Of a DNA stretch of 64,000 nucleotides, positions 8,983-20,966 are shown in pieces. The DNA lies in contig NZ_JADNQW010000005.1 of assembly GCF_015709455.1 (NCBI RefSeq), forward strand, positions 3,616,001 to 3,680,000, given 5' to 3'. This DNA comes from Methylosinus sp. H3A. Lineage in GTDB: Bacteria; Pseudomonadota; Alphaproteobacteria; Rhizobiales; Beijerinckiaceae. Within the stretch, counting starts at the first letter, position 1. Every line of letters begins with the position of its first letter. A model generated the notes under the pieces. The model searched no databases and had not been told where the DNA came from. It worked only from the letters and a program-made list of their open reading frames with translations. Made by a program: the position numbers and the translations under genes.

Positions 8983-10188
8983 TCAGGGCGTGAGCGCCGG
9001 CAGCCGCACCGTCGCCAGCGCCAGCGCCGCCATGCCTTCCTGCCGACCTGTGAAGCCCAGACGTTCGGAGGTCGTCGCCTTCACCGCCACCCGGCCGATA
9101 TCGATCTCCATGATTTTCGCGAGGCTCTCGCGAATGGCGTCGCGATGCGGGCCGACCTTGGGCGCCTCGCAGACGATGGTGGCGTCGACATGGGCGATGA
9201 TCCCGCCGCGCTCGCGCACGCGCTTGGCCGCGAAGGCCAGAAATATGGAGGAGGGCGCGCCCTTCCATTGCTGGTCTGAGGGCGGGAAATGCTTTCCGAT
9301 GTCGCCGTCCGCGAGCGCGCCGAGCAGAGCGTCGGTGATCGCATGAGCGAGCACATCGGCGTCGGAATGGCCGGCGAGGCCATGAGTATGCGGCACCGGG
9401 ACGCCGCCGAGCCAGACCTCGCTCCCCTCGCCGAAGGCGTGGACATCGTAGCCCTGGCCGGTGCGAATATCCGAGAGCTCGCCGAGCAGCCTGTCTTGCG
9501 CGCGCAAAAAATCCTCCGGCGTGGTGAGCTTGAAATTGGCGGCGTCGCCCGCGAACACATGGACCTTGTGGCCGGCGGCCTCGGCGACCATGCCGTCGTC
9601 GGTGAGTTCGCCGCCGCTCCCGGCGACGAGCCGATGCGCCTCGAGGATCAGCGGAAAGGCGAAAGACTGCGGCGTCTGTACGAAGCGCAGGCTGGCGCGG
9701 TCGGGCGTCGCCGTCACCACGCCTTCCGCGTCGATCTGCTTCACCGTGTCGGCGAGCGGCAGGCCGGGCACAGCCGCGCCATGGGCGCGCGCCGCCTCGA
9801 TCGCCCGGCCGATGAGCGCCGCATCGGCGAAGGGCCGCGCCGCGTCCTGGATCAGCACGATATCCGGGGAGGCGGAGAGGGCCGCCAGCGCCTCGAGGCC
9901 GTTGCGCACGCTTTGCTGCCGCGTCGCGCCGCCGATCGCGGGTGCGAGCAGCCGATCCCGCGCGCCCTCCGAAAGCTCGGCGACGCTCGCGCGGTAGAGC
10001 TCGGCGTCGTCGGCGTGGATGGCGACGACGAGCGTAGCCGAAGGCGCAGCTTGGTGCATGGCTTCGAGCGTGCGCGCCAGCACAGACTTGCCGAGGAGCG
10101 CACGATATTGTTTTGGAAGGCCGTCGCCCGCGCGCACGCCGCGGCCGCCGGCGACGGTGAGGATCGCAATGGTCGAGGAAGAGCTCAT
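8983..10188 (-). CDS. ispDF: bifunctional IspD/IspF, MEP isoprenoid pathway
   Basis: 401 residues. Residues about 1-230 are IspD ([20 protein letters not shown], the nucleotide-binding loop of the 4-diphosphocytidyl-methylerythritol synthase). From about 240 to the end is IspF ([30 protein letters not shown] with the zinc-binding His and Asp residues, and [17 protein letters not shown]), the 2,4-cyclodiphosphate synthase. Fusion of the two is characteristic of alpha- and epsilonproteobacteria. Divergent from dusB with a 119-nt shared promoter region, an arrangement common in Hyphomicrobiales. Confidence 0.97.
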   Translation of the reverse strand: MSSSSTIAILTVAGGRGVRAGDGLPKQYRALLGKSVLARTLEAMHQAAPSATLVVAIHADDAELYRASVAELSEGARDRLLAPAIGGATRQQSVRNGLEALAALSASPDIVLIQDAARPFADAALIGRAIEAARAHGAAVPGLPLADTVKQIDAEGVVTATPDRASLRFVQTPQSFAFPLILEAHRLVAGSGGELTDDGMVAEAAGHKVHVFAGDAANFKLTTPEDFLRAQDRLLGELSDIRTGQGYDVHAFGEGSEVWLGGVPVPHTHGLAGHSDADVLAHAITDALLGALADGDIGKHFPPSDQQWKGAPSSIFLAFAAKRVRERGGIIAHVDATIVCEAPKVGPHRDAIRESLAKIMEIDIGRVAVKATTSERLGFTGRQEGMAALALATVRLPALTP

Positions 10189-10269
10189 AGAAGGTTCCTC
10201 TCCCGCTTTTTCGCTGTCGCGTCAATTTCACCTTGGCGTCAATTTTCGCGAATCTCGGGGATGTACTCA

Positions 10270-10298
10270 TTGCGTACGTATGGCTGTCTGCATATAGT
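10270..10298 (+). promoter_or_regulatory. sigma70-like promoter for dusB
   Basis: TTGCGT at 10270-10275, a 17-bp spacer, then TATAGT at 10293-10298. Transcription would start near 10305, only a few bases before the ATG at 10308. Upstream, the 10-mer GCGTCAATTT occurs twice, at 10219-10228 and 10236-10245, in direct orientation; no factor is assigned to it. Confidence 0.5.
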
Positions 10299-10307
10299 AT
10301 AGGCACG

Positions 10308-11357
10308 ATGACAACTGATGAAATTATAGGCGAGACCATAGGAGCCACGCCTTTGCGCATCGGTTCGCTTCATCTCGAGGGGCGGGCGCTGCTCGCCCCC
10401 ATGGCCGGCGTGACCGATCTCGCCATGCGGCGGATCGCATTGCGTTTCGGCGCGTCCGCGGCAGTCGGCGAAATGGTCGGGGCGAGCGCACTGGCGCGTG
10501 GCGACGCCGAGGCCCGCCATCGGCTCGACGGCTCCGGCCTCGACACCCATATCGTCCAGATCGCGGCGCGCGATCCGGTCGGCGTCGCCGAGACGGCGCG
10601 CCGGGCCGAAGCCGCTGGAGCCACTTTGATCGACATAAATATGGGCTGTCCCTGCAAGCGCGTGACCGGCGGCCTCGCCGGCGCCGCGCTGATGCGCGAG
10701 CCCGCGCTCGCCGCCGAGCTGGTGCGCGCCGCCGTGGCGGCGGTCTCGGTTCCGGTCAGCGTCAAAATGCGGCTCGGTTGGGATGATTCTAGCCGTAACG
10801 CCGCCGAGCTCGCCCGTCTCGTCGCGGCCGAGGGCGCGGCCATGGTGACGGTGCATGGCCGCACGCGCGCGCAATTCTACGAGGGCAGGGCGGATTGGCG
10901 GGCGATCGCCGAGGTCAAGGCCGCCGTCGAAATTCCCGTCGTCGCCAATGGCGACTGCGCCTCGCCGCGGGACGCCGCTGCGATGCTCGCGGCTTCGGGC
11001 GCCGATGCGGTGATGGTGGGCCGGGCGGCGCTGGGGCAGCCCTGGCTCGTCGGCGACATCGCGCATTTTCTGGCGACCGGCCGTCGCCGCGCCGCGCCCT
11101 CCGCGACAGCGCGGCTCGAGGCGGCGCTGGACCATTTGGACGGCCTGCTCGCGGCCATGGGCGCGAACGCCGGCCTGCGCCACGCGCGCAAGCATCTATC
11201 CGCCTACGCCGAGCGGGCGGAAGGAGGCGCCGAAGAGCGCGCGCGTCTGCGCGGGGCGCTCGTCGCCTCCGCCTCGGCCGAAGAAGTCCGTGGACTTCTT
11301 CGCCGGCTGTTCTCGCTCGAGCCGGCGCAAAGGGAGCCGGCTCCGGCACATTGCTGA
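10308..11357 (+). CDS. dusB: tRNA dihydrouridine synthase DusB
   Basis: 349 residues from ATG 10308. FMN-dependent TIM barrel that reduces uridines in the tRNA D-loop: LLAPMAGVTDLAMRRIAL, DINMGCPCKRVTGGLAGAAL with the catalytic Cys, VKMRLGWDD, VHGRTRAQFYEG, and VMVGRAALGQPWLVGDI. The family normally begins close to the LRIG segment. An in-frame TTG at 10353, 8 nt after AGGAG (10340-10344), may therefore be the real start, given that the promoter places the ATG at the very 5' end of the mRNA. First gene of the ntr block; DusB precedes the ntr genes in many proteobacteria. Confidence 0.95.
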   Translation: MTTDEIIGETIGATPLRIGSLHLEGRALLAPMAGVTDLAMRRIALRFGASAAVGEMVGASALARGDAEARHRLDGSGLDTHIVQIAARDPVGVAETARRAEAAGATLIDINMGCPCKRVTGGLAGAALMREPALAAELVRAAVAAVSVPVSVKMRLGWDDSSRNAAELARLVAAEGAAMVTVHGRTRAQFYEGRADWRAIAEVKAAVEIPVVANGDCASPRDAAAMLAASGADAVMVGRAALGQPWLVGDIAHFLATGRRRAAPSATARLEAALDHLDGLLAAMGANAGLRHARKHLSAYAERAEGGAEERARLRGALVASASAEEVRGLLRRLFSLEPAQREPAPAHC

Positions 11358-11420
11358 CGCGAAAGTCCCATAGAGGATCGGCGCGCGATCCGCGCCCGAA
11401 AATGAGTCCGAGGTGTCGAG

Positions 11421-12659
11421 ATGACGGCCGAATCCAACCCGCAGCGGCGCAAGAGCGCGCTCACGACGCCCGTCGGCGCGAGGCTGCGCGTTATCGCCGA
11501 CGACAATCGCGCCTGCATTCTCGAGGCGCTGCCGAATGTGATCCTGGCGATCCGCCCGGACGGCGTGATCGTCGACGCCAACGCCGCAGCCGAGTCCTTT
11601 TTCGAGATCGGCAAGCCGATCCTCATCGGGCAGGAGCTCGGCCGTCTGGTGCCCTTCGGCTCGCCGCTGCTCGCGCTCATCGAGCAGGTGCGCGAGCGCG
11701 GCTCGGCGATCAACGAATATCGCATCGACCTCGGCCGCCCCGGAATGGAGGGCGAAAGGCGCGTCGATGTGCATTGCGCGCCGCTGCCCGAGAGCGAGGG
11801 TGGCGTGCTGGTCGTGCTGCAAGAGCGCACAATTGCCGATAAAATAGACAGGCAGCTGACCCATAGGGGGGCGGCGCGCACGGTTTCTGGGCTCGCGGCG
11901 ATGCTCGCGCATGAAATCAAGAACCCGCTGTCGGGCATTCGCGGCGCTGCGCAACTGCTGGAAAGCTCGGTGGGAGACGCAGATCGGGCGCTGACGCGGC
12001 TGATCTGCGAGGAGACCGACCGCATCGTCCGCCTCGTCGACCGCATGGAGGTGTTCTCCGACTCGCGGCCGCTCGAGCGCGAAAAGGTCAATATTCATGT
12101 CGTTCTCGACCATGTGAAGCGCGTCGCCCGCAGCGGCTTCGCCCGCCACATTCGCTTCATCGAGAATTACGACCCCTCGCTGCCGCCCGTCGCCGCCAAT
12201 CGCGACCAGCTGGTGCAGGTGTTCCTCAATCTGGTGAAGAACGCCGCCGAGGCGATCGGCGACGCCATAGACGGCGAGATCGAGCTCTCCACCGCCTTCC
12301 GGCCCGGGGTCAGCCTGCGCACGCTGGGCGAGAAGCGCCCGGTCGGCCTGCCGCTCGAATTCTGTGTGCGCGACAATGGCCGCGGCGTGCCCGAGGACAT
12401 AGCCGCGCATTTGTTCGATCCCTTCGTCACCACGAAGACTTCCGGAACTGGCCTCGGACTTGCACTGGTGGCCAAGATCGTCAATGACCACGGCGGCATC
12501 GTCGAATGCGAATCTCATCCGAGGCGAACCACTTTCCGTATCCTGATGCCGATGTATCGCAACAAAGACGAGGAGAAACGAGCAGACGAACGACGAGCCA
12601 GAAAACAAATTCCCGTCGCCGAGGGACCGGAGCCGGCGCCAAGAGAGCGCCGCTCGTGA
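11421..12659 (+). CDS. ntrB: nitrogen regulation sensor kinase NtrB
   Basis: 412 residues, cytosolic. A PAS domain (about 30-130, [20 protein letters not shown]) precedes the HisKA domain [20 protein letters not shown] with phospho-acceptor His164. The ATPase domain follows with the N box [26 protein letters not shown] and [12 protein letters not shown]. The last 30 or so residues form a charged tail ([14 protein letters not shown]) not needed for catalysis. NtrB phosphorylates or dephosphorylates NtrC depending on PII proteins. 25 nt upstream of ntrC and surely co-transcribed. Confidence 0.96.
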   Translation: MTAESNPQRRKSALTTPVGARLRVIADDNRACILEALPNVILAIRPDGVIVDANAAAESFFEIGKPILIGQELGRLVPFGSPLLALIEQVRERGSAINEYRIDLGRPGMEGERRVDVHCAPLPESEGGVLVVLQERTIADKIDRQLTHRGAARTVSGLAAMLAHEIKNPLSGIRGAAQLLESSVGDADRALTRLICEETDRIVRLVDRMEVFSDSRPLEREKVNIHVVLDHVKRVARSGFARHIRFIENYDPSLPPVAANRDQLVQVFLNLVKNAAEAIGDAIDGEIELSTAFRPGVSLRTLGEKRPVGLPLEFCVRDNGRGVPEDIAAHLFDPFVTTKTSGTGLGLALVAKIVNDHGGIVECESHPRRTTFRILMPMYRNKDEEKRADERRARKQIPVAEGPEPAPRERRS

Positions 12660-12684
12660 GAACGATCTGCTGGAGAAAAATCCG

Positions 12685-14163
<1,479 letters not shown>

Positions 14164-14171
14164 CGCGGACT

Positions 14172-14195
14172 CCTTCTCCCGCTCGCGGGAGAAGG
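14172..14195. repeat. perfect 10-bp hairpin between ntrC and ntrY
   Basis: CCTTCTCCCG (14172-14181), loop CTCG, CGGGAGAAGG (14186-14195). No T tract follows. The CTCCCGCTCGCGGGAG core resembles short intergenic palindromes that are repeated in many high-GC proteobacterial genomes. It may be a REP-like unit or an mRNA stability/attenuation hairpin within the ntr transcript. Confidence 0.5.
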
Positions 14196-14241
14196 GAGCG
14201 CGCGAGATTGCCACTCCGCGCATCGCGACCTATACAGGCGC

Positions 14242-16491
14242 ATGTCCATGGCGGGAGAGATTCAGGCGCCTGCGCCGCCGGCCGCGCCCAGGAAAAGATC
14301 TTGGCGCCTGTGGTTCGGGCCGATCGCGGTCGTCGCGGCAGTGGCCTGCGCGCTCGCGACTTTCTTCGTCATGGCCGAGCTCGCGCCCGTCGCGCCGACC
14401 AGCGACGTCGTCTATCCTCTGTTCTTCGCCGACGCGGTCGCGCTGGTCCTGCTCGCCACTCTGGTGCTGGTCAAGGCGGGCTCGCTCATCGGTTCCTGGC
14501 GGCGCGGCGCGGCGGCGGCCGGGCTCCATATTCGCATCGTCGGCTTCTTCTCCGTGCTGGCGCTGACGCCGGCCATCATTCTCGCCATCGTCGGCTCGGT
14601 GACGCTCGAGCGCGCGCTGAACCCGCAATTCCTCGCCATGGTGAAGACCTCGGTGCATAGCACGGCGGAGGCGGCGCGCGTGTTCCGCGAGACGCAATGC
14701 CGCTCGCTGCTGCAGGAGGCGCAGCTCTCCGCCTCGGACCTCGATCGCGCGCGCGCCATGTTCAACGCCGATCGCGGGCTGTTCCACGAATTTTTTGTCT
14801 CGCGAGCGCGCTTCCTCGGTTTTTCCGTGGCGGCGATCGTCAAGACCGACGGACAGATATTGGAGCGCGTCGATGTGACGGCCGACGGCTCGGCGATCGT
14901 CATCGCGCCGCCGGCTTCCGATTTCGAGGATGCGCGCATAGGCGAGCCGCTCTGCCTCGTCATCGACGACGGGCGCACTTTCGTCGCGCTGCGGCCGCTG
15001 TCGACCTTTCCGGACACATTCCTCTATGTGACGCGTCCGGTCGATCCTTTCGGCGTGCAATTTCCGGAGCAGGCGGCGAGCCTCATCGCCACCTATGACG
15101 CTTTCGAGGCCTATCGCGGCGCGGTGAAGAAGGCCTTCACCGTCATGTATGCGCTGCTCGCCACCATAATGCTGCTCTCGGCGGTCTGGGTCGGTCTCGA
15201 CTTCGTCGACCGGCTCGTCGCGCCGATCCGCGCGCTCATCGCCGCGACCGATCAAGTGTCCGCCGGCAATCTCGATGTGCGCGTCGATGTCGAGCGCTCG
15301 CACGGCGATCTCGCCCGGCTCGGCGCCGTCTTCAACAATATGACCAGCGAGATCGAGCAGCAGCAGAGCCGTCTGCTCACGGCCAATCGCCAGAACGAGG
15401 AGCGGCGTCTGTTCACCGAGGCGGTGCTCTCCGGCGTGCCGGCGGCCGTCATCGGCGTCGACGCGGAGGGGCGGATCAATGTGCTCAACCGTTCGGCGGA
15501 GGAGCTTCTCGTCGGCGGAGCGGGACGTGACGGCGCCACGGCGGCGATCGGCGCGCGGGCGGCCGAAGCTCTCCCCGAGATCGCGCCCATTCTGGCCGAT
15601 GCGGTGGAAGCCTTTCCGCGCGCTATTCAGACGCAGATCAACATCAGGCGCGGCGCCAAGGAGCTGACGCTCGCCGTTCGAGTCACTTCGGCGAGCATGC
15701 AGCAGGGGGGCTCGGATTTCGTCGTGACGCTCGACGACATCACCGATCTCGTCACCGCGCAGCGGACCTCCGCCTGGGCCGATGTCGCTCGGCGCATCGC
15801 TCATGAGATCAAAAATCCGCTGACGCCGATCCAGCTCTCCGCCGAGCGCCTGAAGCGCAAATATGGCAAGCACATCACCTTCGAGCGCGACATCTTCGAC
15901 CAATGCACCGACACGATCGTGCGGCAGGTCGACGACATCAAGCGCATGGTCGACGAATTCGCCTCCTTCGCCCGCATGCCCAAGGCGCGGCCCGAGCGCG
16001 ACGATCTGTGCGACTGCATGCGCCAGGCCTTTTTTCTGACGCGAGTCGCCCATAACGACGTGGAAATGACACTGACACTGCCGGACGCGCCGGTCTTCGC
16101 GGTCTTCGACCGGCGGCTCTTGTCGCAGGCGCTCACCAATATCGTGAAAAACGCCGCCGAGGGCATCGCCGCCCGCGAGGACGCCGCGGCGCATGACGCC
16201 AAGCGGATCGATATCAGCCTCGGCGTGCGCGACGCAATGGCGGAGATCGATGTGATCGACAATGGCAAGGGATTCCCGGCCTTCAACCGACAGCGCCTGC
16301 TCGAGCCTTATATGACGACGCGCGCCGAGGGCACCGGGCTCGGCCTGCCTATTGTCGCCAAGATCATCGAGGACCATGGCGGACGACTCGAACTGCTCGA
16401 CGCCCCCTCCGGAACCGGCGCCTGTGTGCGCCTGTTCATTCCGCTCGGCGAGGCCGCCGCGGCGGAGGAGGCGCAGGCGCGGACTTCGTGA
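14242..16491 (+). CDS. ntrY: membrane sensor kinase NtrY
   Basis: 749 residues. Transmembrane segments lie near 22-45, 55-75 and 98-118, with a fourth (about 298-320, VMYALLATIMLLSAVWVGLD) after a roughly 170-residue extracytoplasmic loop. Then come HAMP (RALIAATDQVSAGNLDVRVD), PAS (VLSGVPAAVIGVDAEGRINV), HisKA with His521 in [20 protein letters not shown], and HATPase (NIVKNAAEGI, DNGKGFP, GTGLGLPIVAKI). Partner of NtrX in nitrogen, nitrate and redox signalling of alphaproteobacteria. ntrX starts directly after its stop. Confidence 0.96.
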   Translation: MSMAGEIQAPAPPAAPRKRSWRLWFGPIAVVAAVACALATFFVMAELAPVAPTSDVVYPLFFADAVALVLLATLVLVKAGSLIGSWRRGAAAAGLHIRIVGFFSVLALTPAIILAIVGSVTLERALNPQFLAMVKTSVHSTAEAARVFRETQCRSLLQEAQLSASDLDRARAMFNADRGLFHEFFVSRARFLGFSVAAIVKTDGQILERVDVTADGSAIVIAPPASDFEDARIGEPLCLVIDDGRTFVALRPLSTFPDTFLYVTRPVDPFGVQFPEQAASLIATYDAFEAYRGAVKKAFTVMYALLATIMLLSAVWVGLDFVDRLVAPIRALIAATDQVSAGNLDVRVDVERSHGDLARLGAVFNNMTSEIEQQQSRLLTANRQNEERRLFTEAVLSGVPAAVIGVDAEGRINVLNRSAEELLVGGAGRDGATAAIGARAAEALPEIAPILADAVEAFPRAIQTQINIRRGAKELTLAVRVTSASMQQGGSDFVVTLDDITDLVTAQRTSAWADVARRIAHEIKNPLTPIQLSAERLKRKYGKHITFERDIFDQCTDTIVRQVDDIKRMVDEFASFARMPKARPERDDLCDCMRQAFFLTRVAHNDVEMTLTLPDAPVFAVFDRRLLSQALTNIVKNAAEGIAAREDAAAHDAKRIDISLGVRDAMAEIDVIDNGKGFPAFNRQRLLEPYMTTRAEGTGLGLPIVAKIIEDHGGRLELLDAPSGTGACVRLFIPLGEAAAAEEAQARTS

Positions 16492-16503
16492 ATGGTGAGG
16501 CAG

Positions 16504-17868
16504 ATGGTCAGCGACATTCTCATCGTCGACGACGAGGAAGACATCAGAGAGCTCGTCGCCGGCATTCTCGGCGACGAAGGCCATGGCGTTCGCACCGCCA
16601 AGGACGCCGATGGCGCGCTGGCGGCGATCGAGCAGCGCCGCCCGCATCTCGTCTTCCTCGACATATGGCTGCAGGGCTCGCGCCTCGACGGCATGCAGGT
16701 TCTGGAGATCATCCAGAAGCAGCACAAAGATCTGCCTGTGGTGATGATCTCGGGCCACGGCAATATAGAAACAGCGGTGAGCGCCATAAAGCTCGGCGCC
16801 TATGACTTCATCGAGAAGCCATTCAAGGCGGATCGTCTCCTGCTCGTCGCCGAGCGCGCGCTCGAGGCCTCGCATCTGCGCCGCGAGATCAGCGCGCTGC
16901 GCCAGCGCGCCGGCGCCTCGGACCGCATCGTCGGCAGCTCCTTCCCGGCGCATCAGCTGCAGCAGATCATCGCCCGCGTCGCGCCGGTCAATTCGCGCGT
17001 GCTCATCACCGGCCAGCCCGGCTCGGGCAAGGAGCTCGCCGCGCGTTGTCTCCATGCGGCTTCGCAGCGCGCCCTCGGCCCCTTCGTCGTCATCAATGCG
17101 GCGACGATCACGCCGGAAAATATGGAGATCGAGCTCTTCGGCAGCGAGGGCGGCGACGGGCCCCGTAAGATCGGCGCGCTCGAGGAGGCCCATGGCGGCA
17201 CGCTCTTTCTCGACGAGATCGCCGACATGCCCAAGGACACGCAGTCGAAAATCCTGCGCGTCCTCGTCGAGCAGACGTTTCAGCGCGTCGGCGGGACGGC
17301 GCGCGTCGAGGTCGATGTGCGTATCATCTCCTCGTCGGCGCGCGACCTCGCCTCGGCGATAGAGGAGGGGGCGCTGCGCGAGGATCTCTTCCATCGCCTC
17401 TCCGTGGTGCCGATCCGCATCCCCTCGCTCGCCGAGCGTCGCGAAGATATCCCCGAGCTCATCGAATATTTCATGGAGCAGGTGTCGGCGACCTCCGGCA
17501 TGCCGCGCCGCAAGATCAGCGAGGACGCGCTCGCCGTCATGCAATTGCACGACTGGCCCGGCAATATCCGCCAGCTCCGCAACAATGTGGAGCGGCTGAT
17601 GATTTTGACCGCCGGCGACGCGACCGCCGAGGTTTCCGCCGATATGCTGCCCTCGGAGATCGGCCAGCTCGTCCCCTCGACGCCGGCCGGCGTGCGTGGC
17701 GAGAAACTGATGAGCCTGCCGCTGCGCGAGGCGCGGGAAGTGTTCGAGAGAGAATATCTGATCGCCCAGCTCAATCGCTTCAGCAACAATATTTCCCGAA
17801 CGGCCGAATTTATCGGAATGGAGCGGTCGGCGCTCCATCGCAAGTTGAAGTCGCTCGCCATCGAATGA
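16504..17868 (+). CDS. ntrX: response regulator NtrX
   Basis: 454 residues from the ATG at 16504, which follows GTGAGG; an ATG at 16492 directly abutting the ntrY stop has no ribosome site. Receiver with Asp53 (LVFLDIWLQGSRLDGMQVLE), AAA+ domain with GQPGSGKELAAR and [17 protein letters not shown], and Fis-type HTH at the end (RTAEFIGMERSALHRKLKSL). The sigma54-contact GAFTGA loop is missing (FGSEGGDGPRKIGALEE), as is usual for alphaproteobacterial NtrX, so it is unlikely to act as a classical sigma54 activator. Confidence 0.96.
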   Translation: MVSDILIVDDEEDIRELVAGILGDEGHGVRTAKDADGALAAIEQRRPHLVFLDIWLQGSRLDGMQVLEIIQKQHKDLPVVMISGHGNIETAVSAIKLGAYDFIEKPFKADRLLLVAERALEASHLRREISALRQRAGASDRIVGSSFPAHQLQQIIARVAPVNSRVLITGQPGSGKELAARCLHAASQRALGPFVVINAATITPENMEIELFGSEGGDGPRKIGALEEAHGGTLFLDEIADMPKDTQSKILRVLVEQTFQRVGGTARVEVDVRIISSSARDLASAIEEGALREDLFHRLSVVPIRIPSLAERREDIPELIEYFMEQVSATSGMPRRKISEDALAVMQLHDWPGNIRQLRNNVERLMILTAGDATAEVSADMLPSEIGQLVPSTPAGVRGEKLMSLPLREAREVFEREYLIAQLNRFSNNISRTAEFIGMERSALHRKLKSLAIE

Positions 17869-18131
17869 GGCGACAAATCTCGCCGATACAAGACCTTGTG
17901 AAAATTTCCTATTGGCTCTGCGGCTGTTTGGCTCTAGTTGATGCGTTTCGTCTCGTCGTAAACACGTCGAAACAGCGAGTTACAGGACCGTAAGTGGAGG
18001 CCTTTCGCCGCATGAAGGAGTTGCGTCTTGCGCATTGCGCCGGCGCAGTCTCTAATATGCGGTTGGATGGCTATGGACCGATAAGAGCGACGCAAGTCGC
18101 CCCGATAACGAAAAACAGAACAGGATAGCCG

Positions 18132-18401
18132 ATGTCCTCCGAACGCGCGCAGAATCTGCAAGATACGTTTTTGAATTACGTGAGGAAGAACAAAGTCCCG
18201 CTCACGATTTTTCTGGTCAACGGCGTCAAATTGCAGGGCATCGTGACTTGGTTCGACAATTTCTGCCTCTTGCTGCGCCGCGATGGGCATTCCCAGCTCG
18301 TTTATAAACATGCGATCTCGACGATCATGCCCGGTCATCCGATCCATATGTTCGAGCCGGGTGAGGAAGGCGCGGAGAGCGCGCCAGAACGCCATCGCTG
18401 A
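18132..18401 (+). CDS. hfq: RNA chaperone Hfq
   Basis: 89 residues with the Sm1 motif ([20 protein letters not shown]) and Sm2 motif ([12 protein letters not shown]), proximal-face residues QDTFLN near the N-terminus and a short acidic tail. Binds small RNAs and mRNAs as a hexamer. Hfq after ntrX and before hflX is the standard alphaproteobacterial order. The 263-nt leader contains a TAATAT element near 18052 that could be a -10 box. A hairpin follows the stop codon. Confidence 0.97.
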   Translation: MSSERAQNLQDTFLNYVRKNKVPLTIFLVNGVKLQGIVTWFDNFCLLLRRDGHSQLVYKHAISTIMPGHPIHMFEPGEEGAESAPERHR

Positions 18402-18410
18402 GCGGGATTT

Positions 18411-18435
18411 CGGAAGATCGGCGCCCGATTTTCCG
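18411..18435 (+). terminator. hairpin after hfq, possible terminator or attenuator
   Basis: CGGAAGATCGG (18411-18421), loop CGC, CCGATTTTCCG (18425-18435): 11 pairs including one G-U. It begins 9 nt after the hfq stop, but only TTG follows rather than a T run. It could separate hfq from hflX or simply trim read-through. Confidence 0.45.
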
Positions 18436-18470
18436 TTGAAAGTCCCGCGAAAACAATAGACGCTGACAAG

Positions 18471-19907
<1,437 letters not shown>

Positions 19908-19963
19908 TTTCATAGGCGCGCCTCGAGCCGCGAGGCGTTCGCACTCCGAGGGGCCTCCGCATC

Positions 19964-20290
19964 ATGGATCGAATCTATCTGGTGATCGCCATTCTCTGCG
20001 AGGTCGTCGGAACCTCCGCGCTCAAGGCGAGCGAGGCTTTTTCGAAGCCTTTGCCTTCGATCATCGTCGTCATCGGCTATGGCGTGTCCTTTTTCCTGCT
20101 GTCGCTCGCTCTGCGCAGCATTCCGGTCGCCGTCGCCTATGCGATATGGTCGGGCGTCGGCCAAGCGTTGATCGCCCTCGTCGCCTGGTTGGTGTTTCGC
20201 CAGACGCTCAATGCCGGAGAAATGGCCGGAATGGGTCTCATCATCGCCGGCGTCATTTTGCTGAGCCTCTTTTCCCAGACCGCCCATTGA
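19964..20290 (+). CDS. small multidrug resistance (SMR) transporter
   Basis: 108 residues with four transmembrane helices. The essential proton/drug-binding glutamate is Glu13 (AILCEVVGTSALKAS), matching EmrE Glu14, and the YAIWSGVGQALIALVAWLVF signature of helix 3 is present. A drug/proton antiporter of the inner membrane; guanidinium-type export is an alternative for this family. Followed 10 nt later by a GST gene, likely in the same transcript. Confidence 0.92.
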   Translation: MDRIYLVIAILCEVVGTSALKASEAFSKPLPSIIVVIGYGVSFFLLSLALRSIPVAVAYAIWSGVGQALIALVAWLVFRQTLNAGEMAGMGLIIAGVILLSLFSQTAH

Positions 20291-20300
20291 GGACGCTTCG

Positions 20301-20954
20301 ATGACTCTCTCCCTGCTCGTCGGCAATAAGGCCTATTCCTCCTGGTCGCTGCGGCCCTGGCTGCTGCTGAAGCAATTCGAGATTCCCTTCGAGGAGACGG
20401 TGGTTCCGCTCTATGGCCCGGAGTCGAAAGAGAGGCTCCTCGCCTTTTCGCCGGCCGGGAAGGTTCCGGCGCTACGCAGCGACGACGTAATCGTCTGGGA
20501 TTCGCTCGCCATCATCGAATTCATCGCCGAGCGCTTTCCCGATCTCGCGATCTGGCCGCGCGATCCGGCGGCGCGGGCTCTGGCGCGCTCGCTCGCGGCG
20601 GAAATGCATTCCGGCTTCACCTCGATGCGAAGTGAATTCCCCACCAATTTCCGCCGCGCGCCGCGCCCGATCGCGCCGCCGAGCCGGGAGGCCGCCGCCG
20701 ATATCGCGCGTATCGACGCCGCCTGGCGCGACGCGAGAGCGCGCTTCGGATCGGAGGGGCCGTTTCTCTTCGGCGCCTTCTCCGCCGCGGACGCCATGTT
20801 TGCGCCGGTCGTCTGTCGATTTACGACCTATGTCCTCGAGGTCTCGTCGCAAGCGCAGGATTATATGCACGCGATTCTCGCTCTGCCGAGCTATCAGGCA
20901 TGGCTGAGCGAGGGACGCGGCGAGCCCTGGGTTCTGGAAAAATTCGAAAAGTGA
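20301..20954 (+). CDS. glutathione S-transferase family protein
   Basis: 217 residues. The N-terminal thioredoxin-like half has LVGNKAYSSWSLRPWLLLKQ, with the catalytic-position Ser in YSSWS, then KVPALRSDDVIVWDSLAIIE with the glutathione-binding cis-Pro and Asp-Ser. The helical C-terminal half carries FLFGAFSAADAMFAPVVCRF. The substrate is unknown. It ends 12 nt before mazG, tail to tail. Confidence 0.92.
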   Translation: MTLSLLVGNKAYSSWSLRPWLLLKQFEIPFEETVVPLYGPESKERLLAFSPAGKVPALRSDDVIVWDSLAIIEFIAERFPDLAIWPRDPAARALARSLAAEMHSGFTSMRSEFPTNFRRAPRPIAPPSREAAADIARIDAAWRDARARFGSEGPFLFGAFSAADAMFAPVVCRFTTYVLEVSSQAQDYMHAILALPSYQAWLSEGRGEPWVLEKFEK

Positions 20955-20966
20955 GCGGGCCGCTGC

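Noticed and set aside
14230..17838. A minus-strand open frame of about 1200 codons opposite ntrY and ntrX
   Set aside because: It mirrors two well-conserved genes on the plus strand. In very GC-rich DNA stops are rare in the antisense frame. The product is a low-complexity Arg/Asp/Gly/His mix without any domain.
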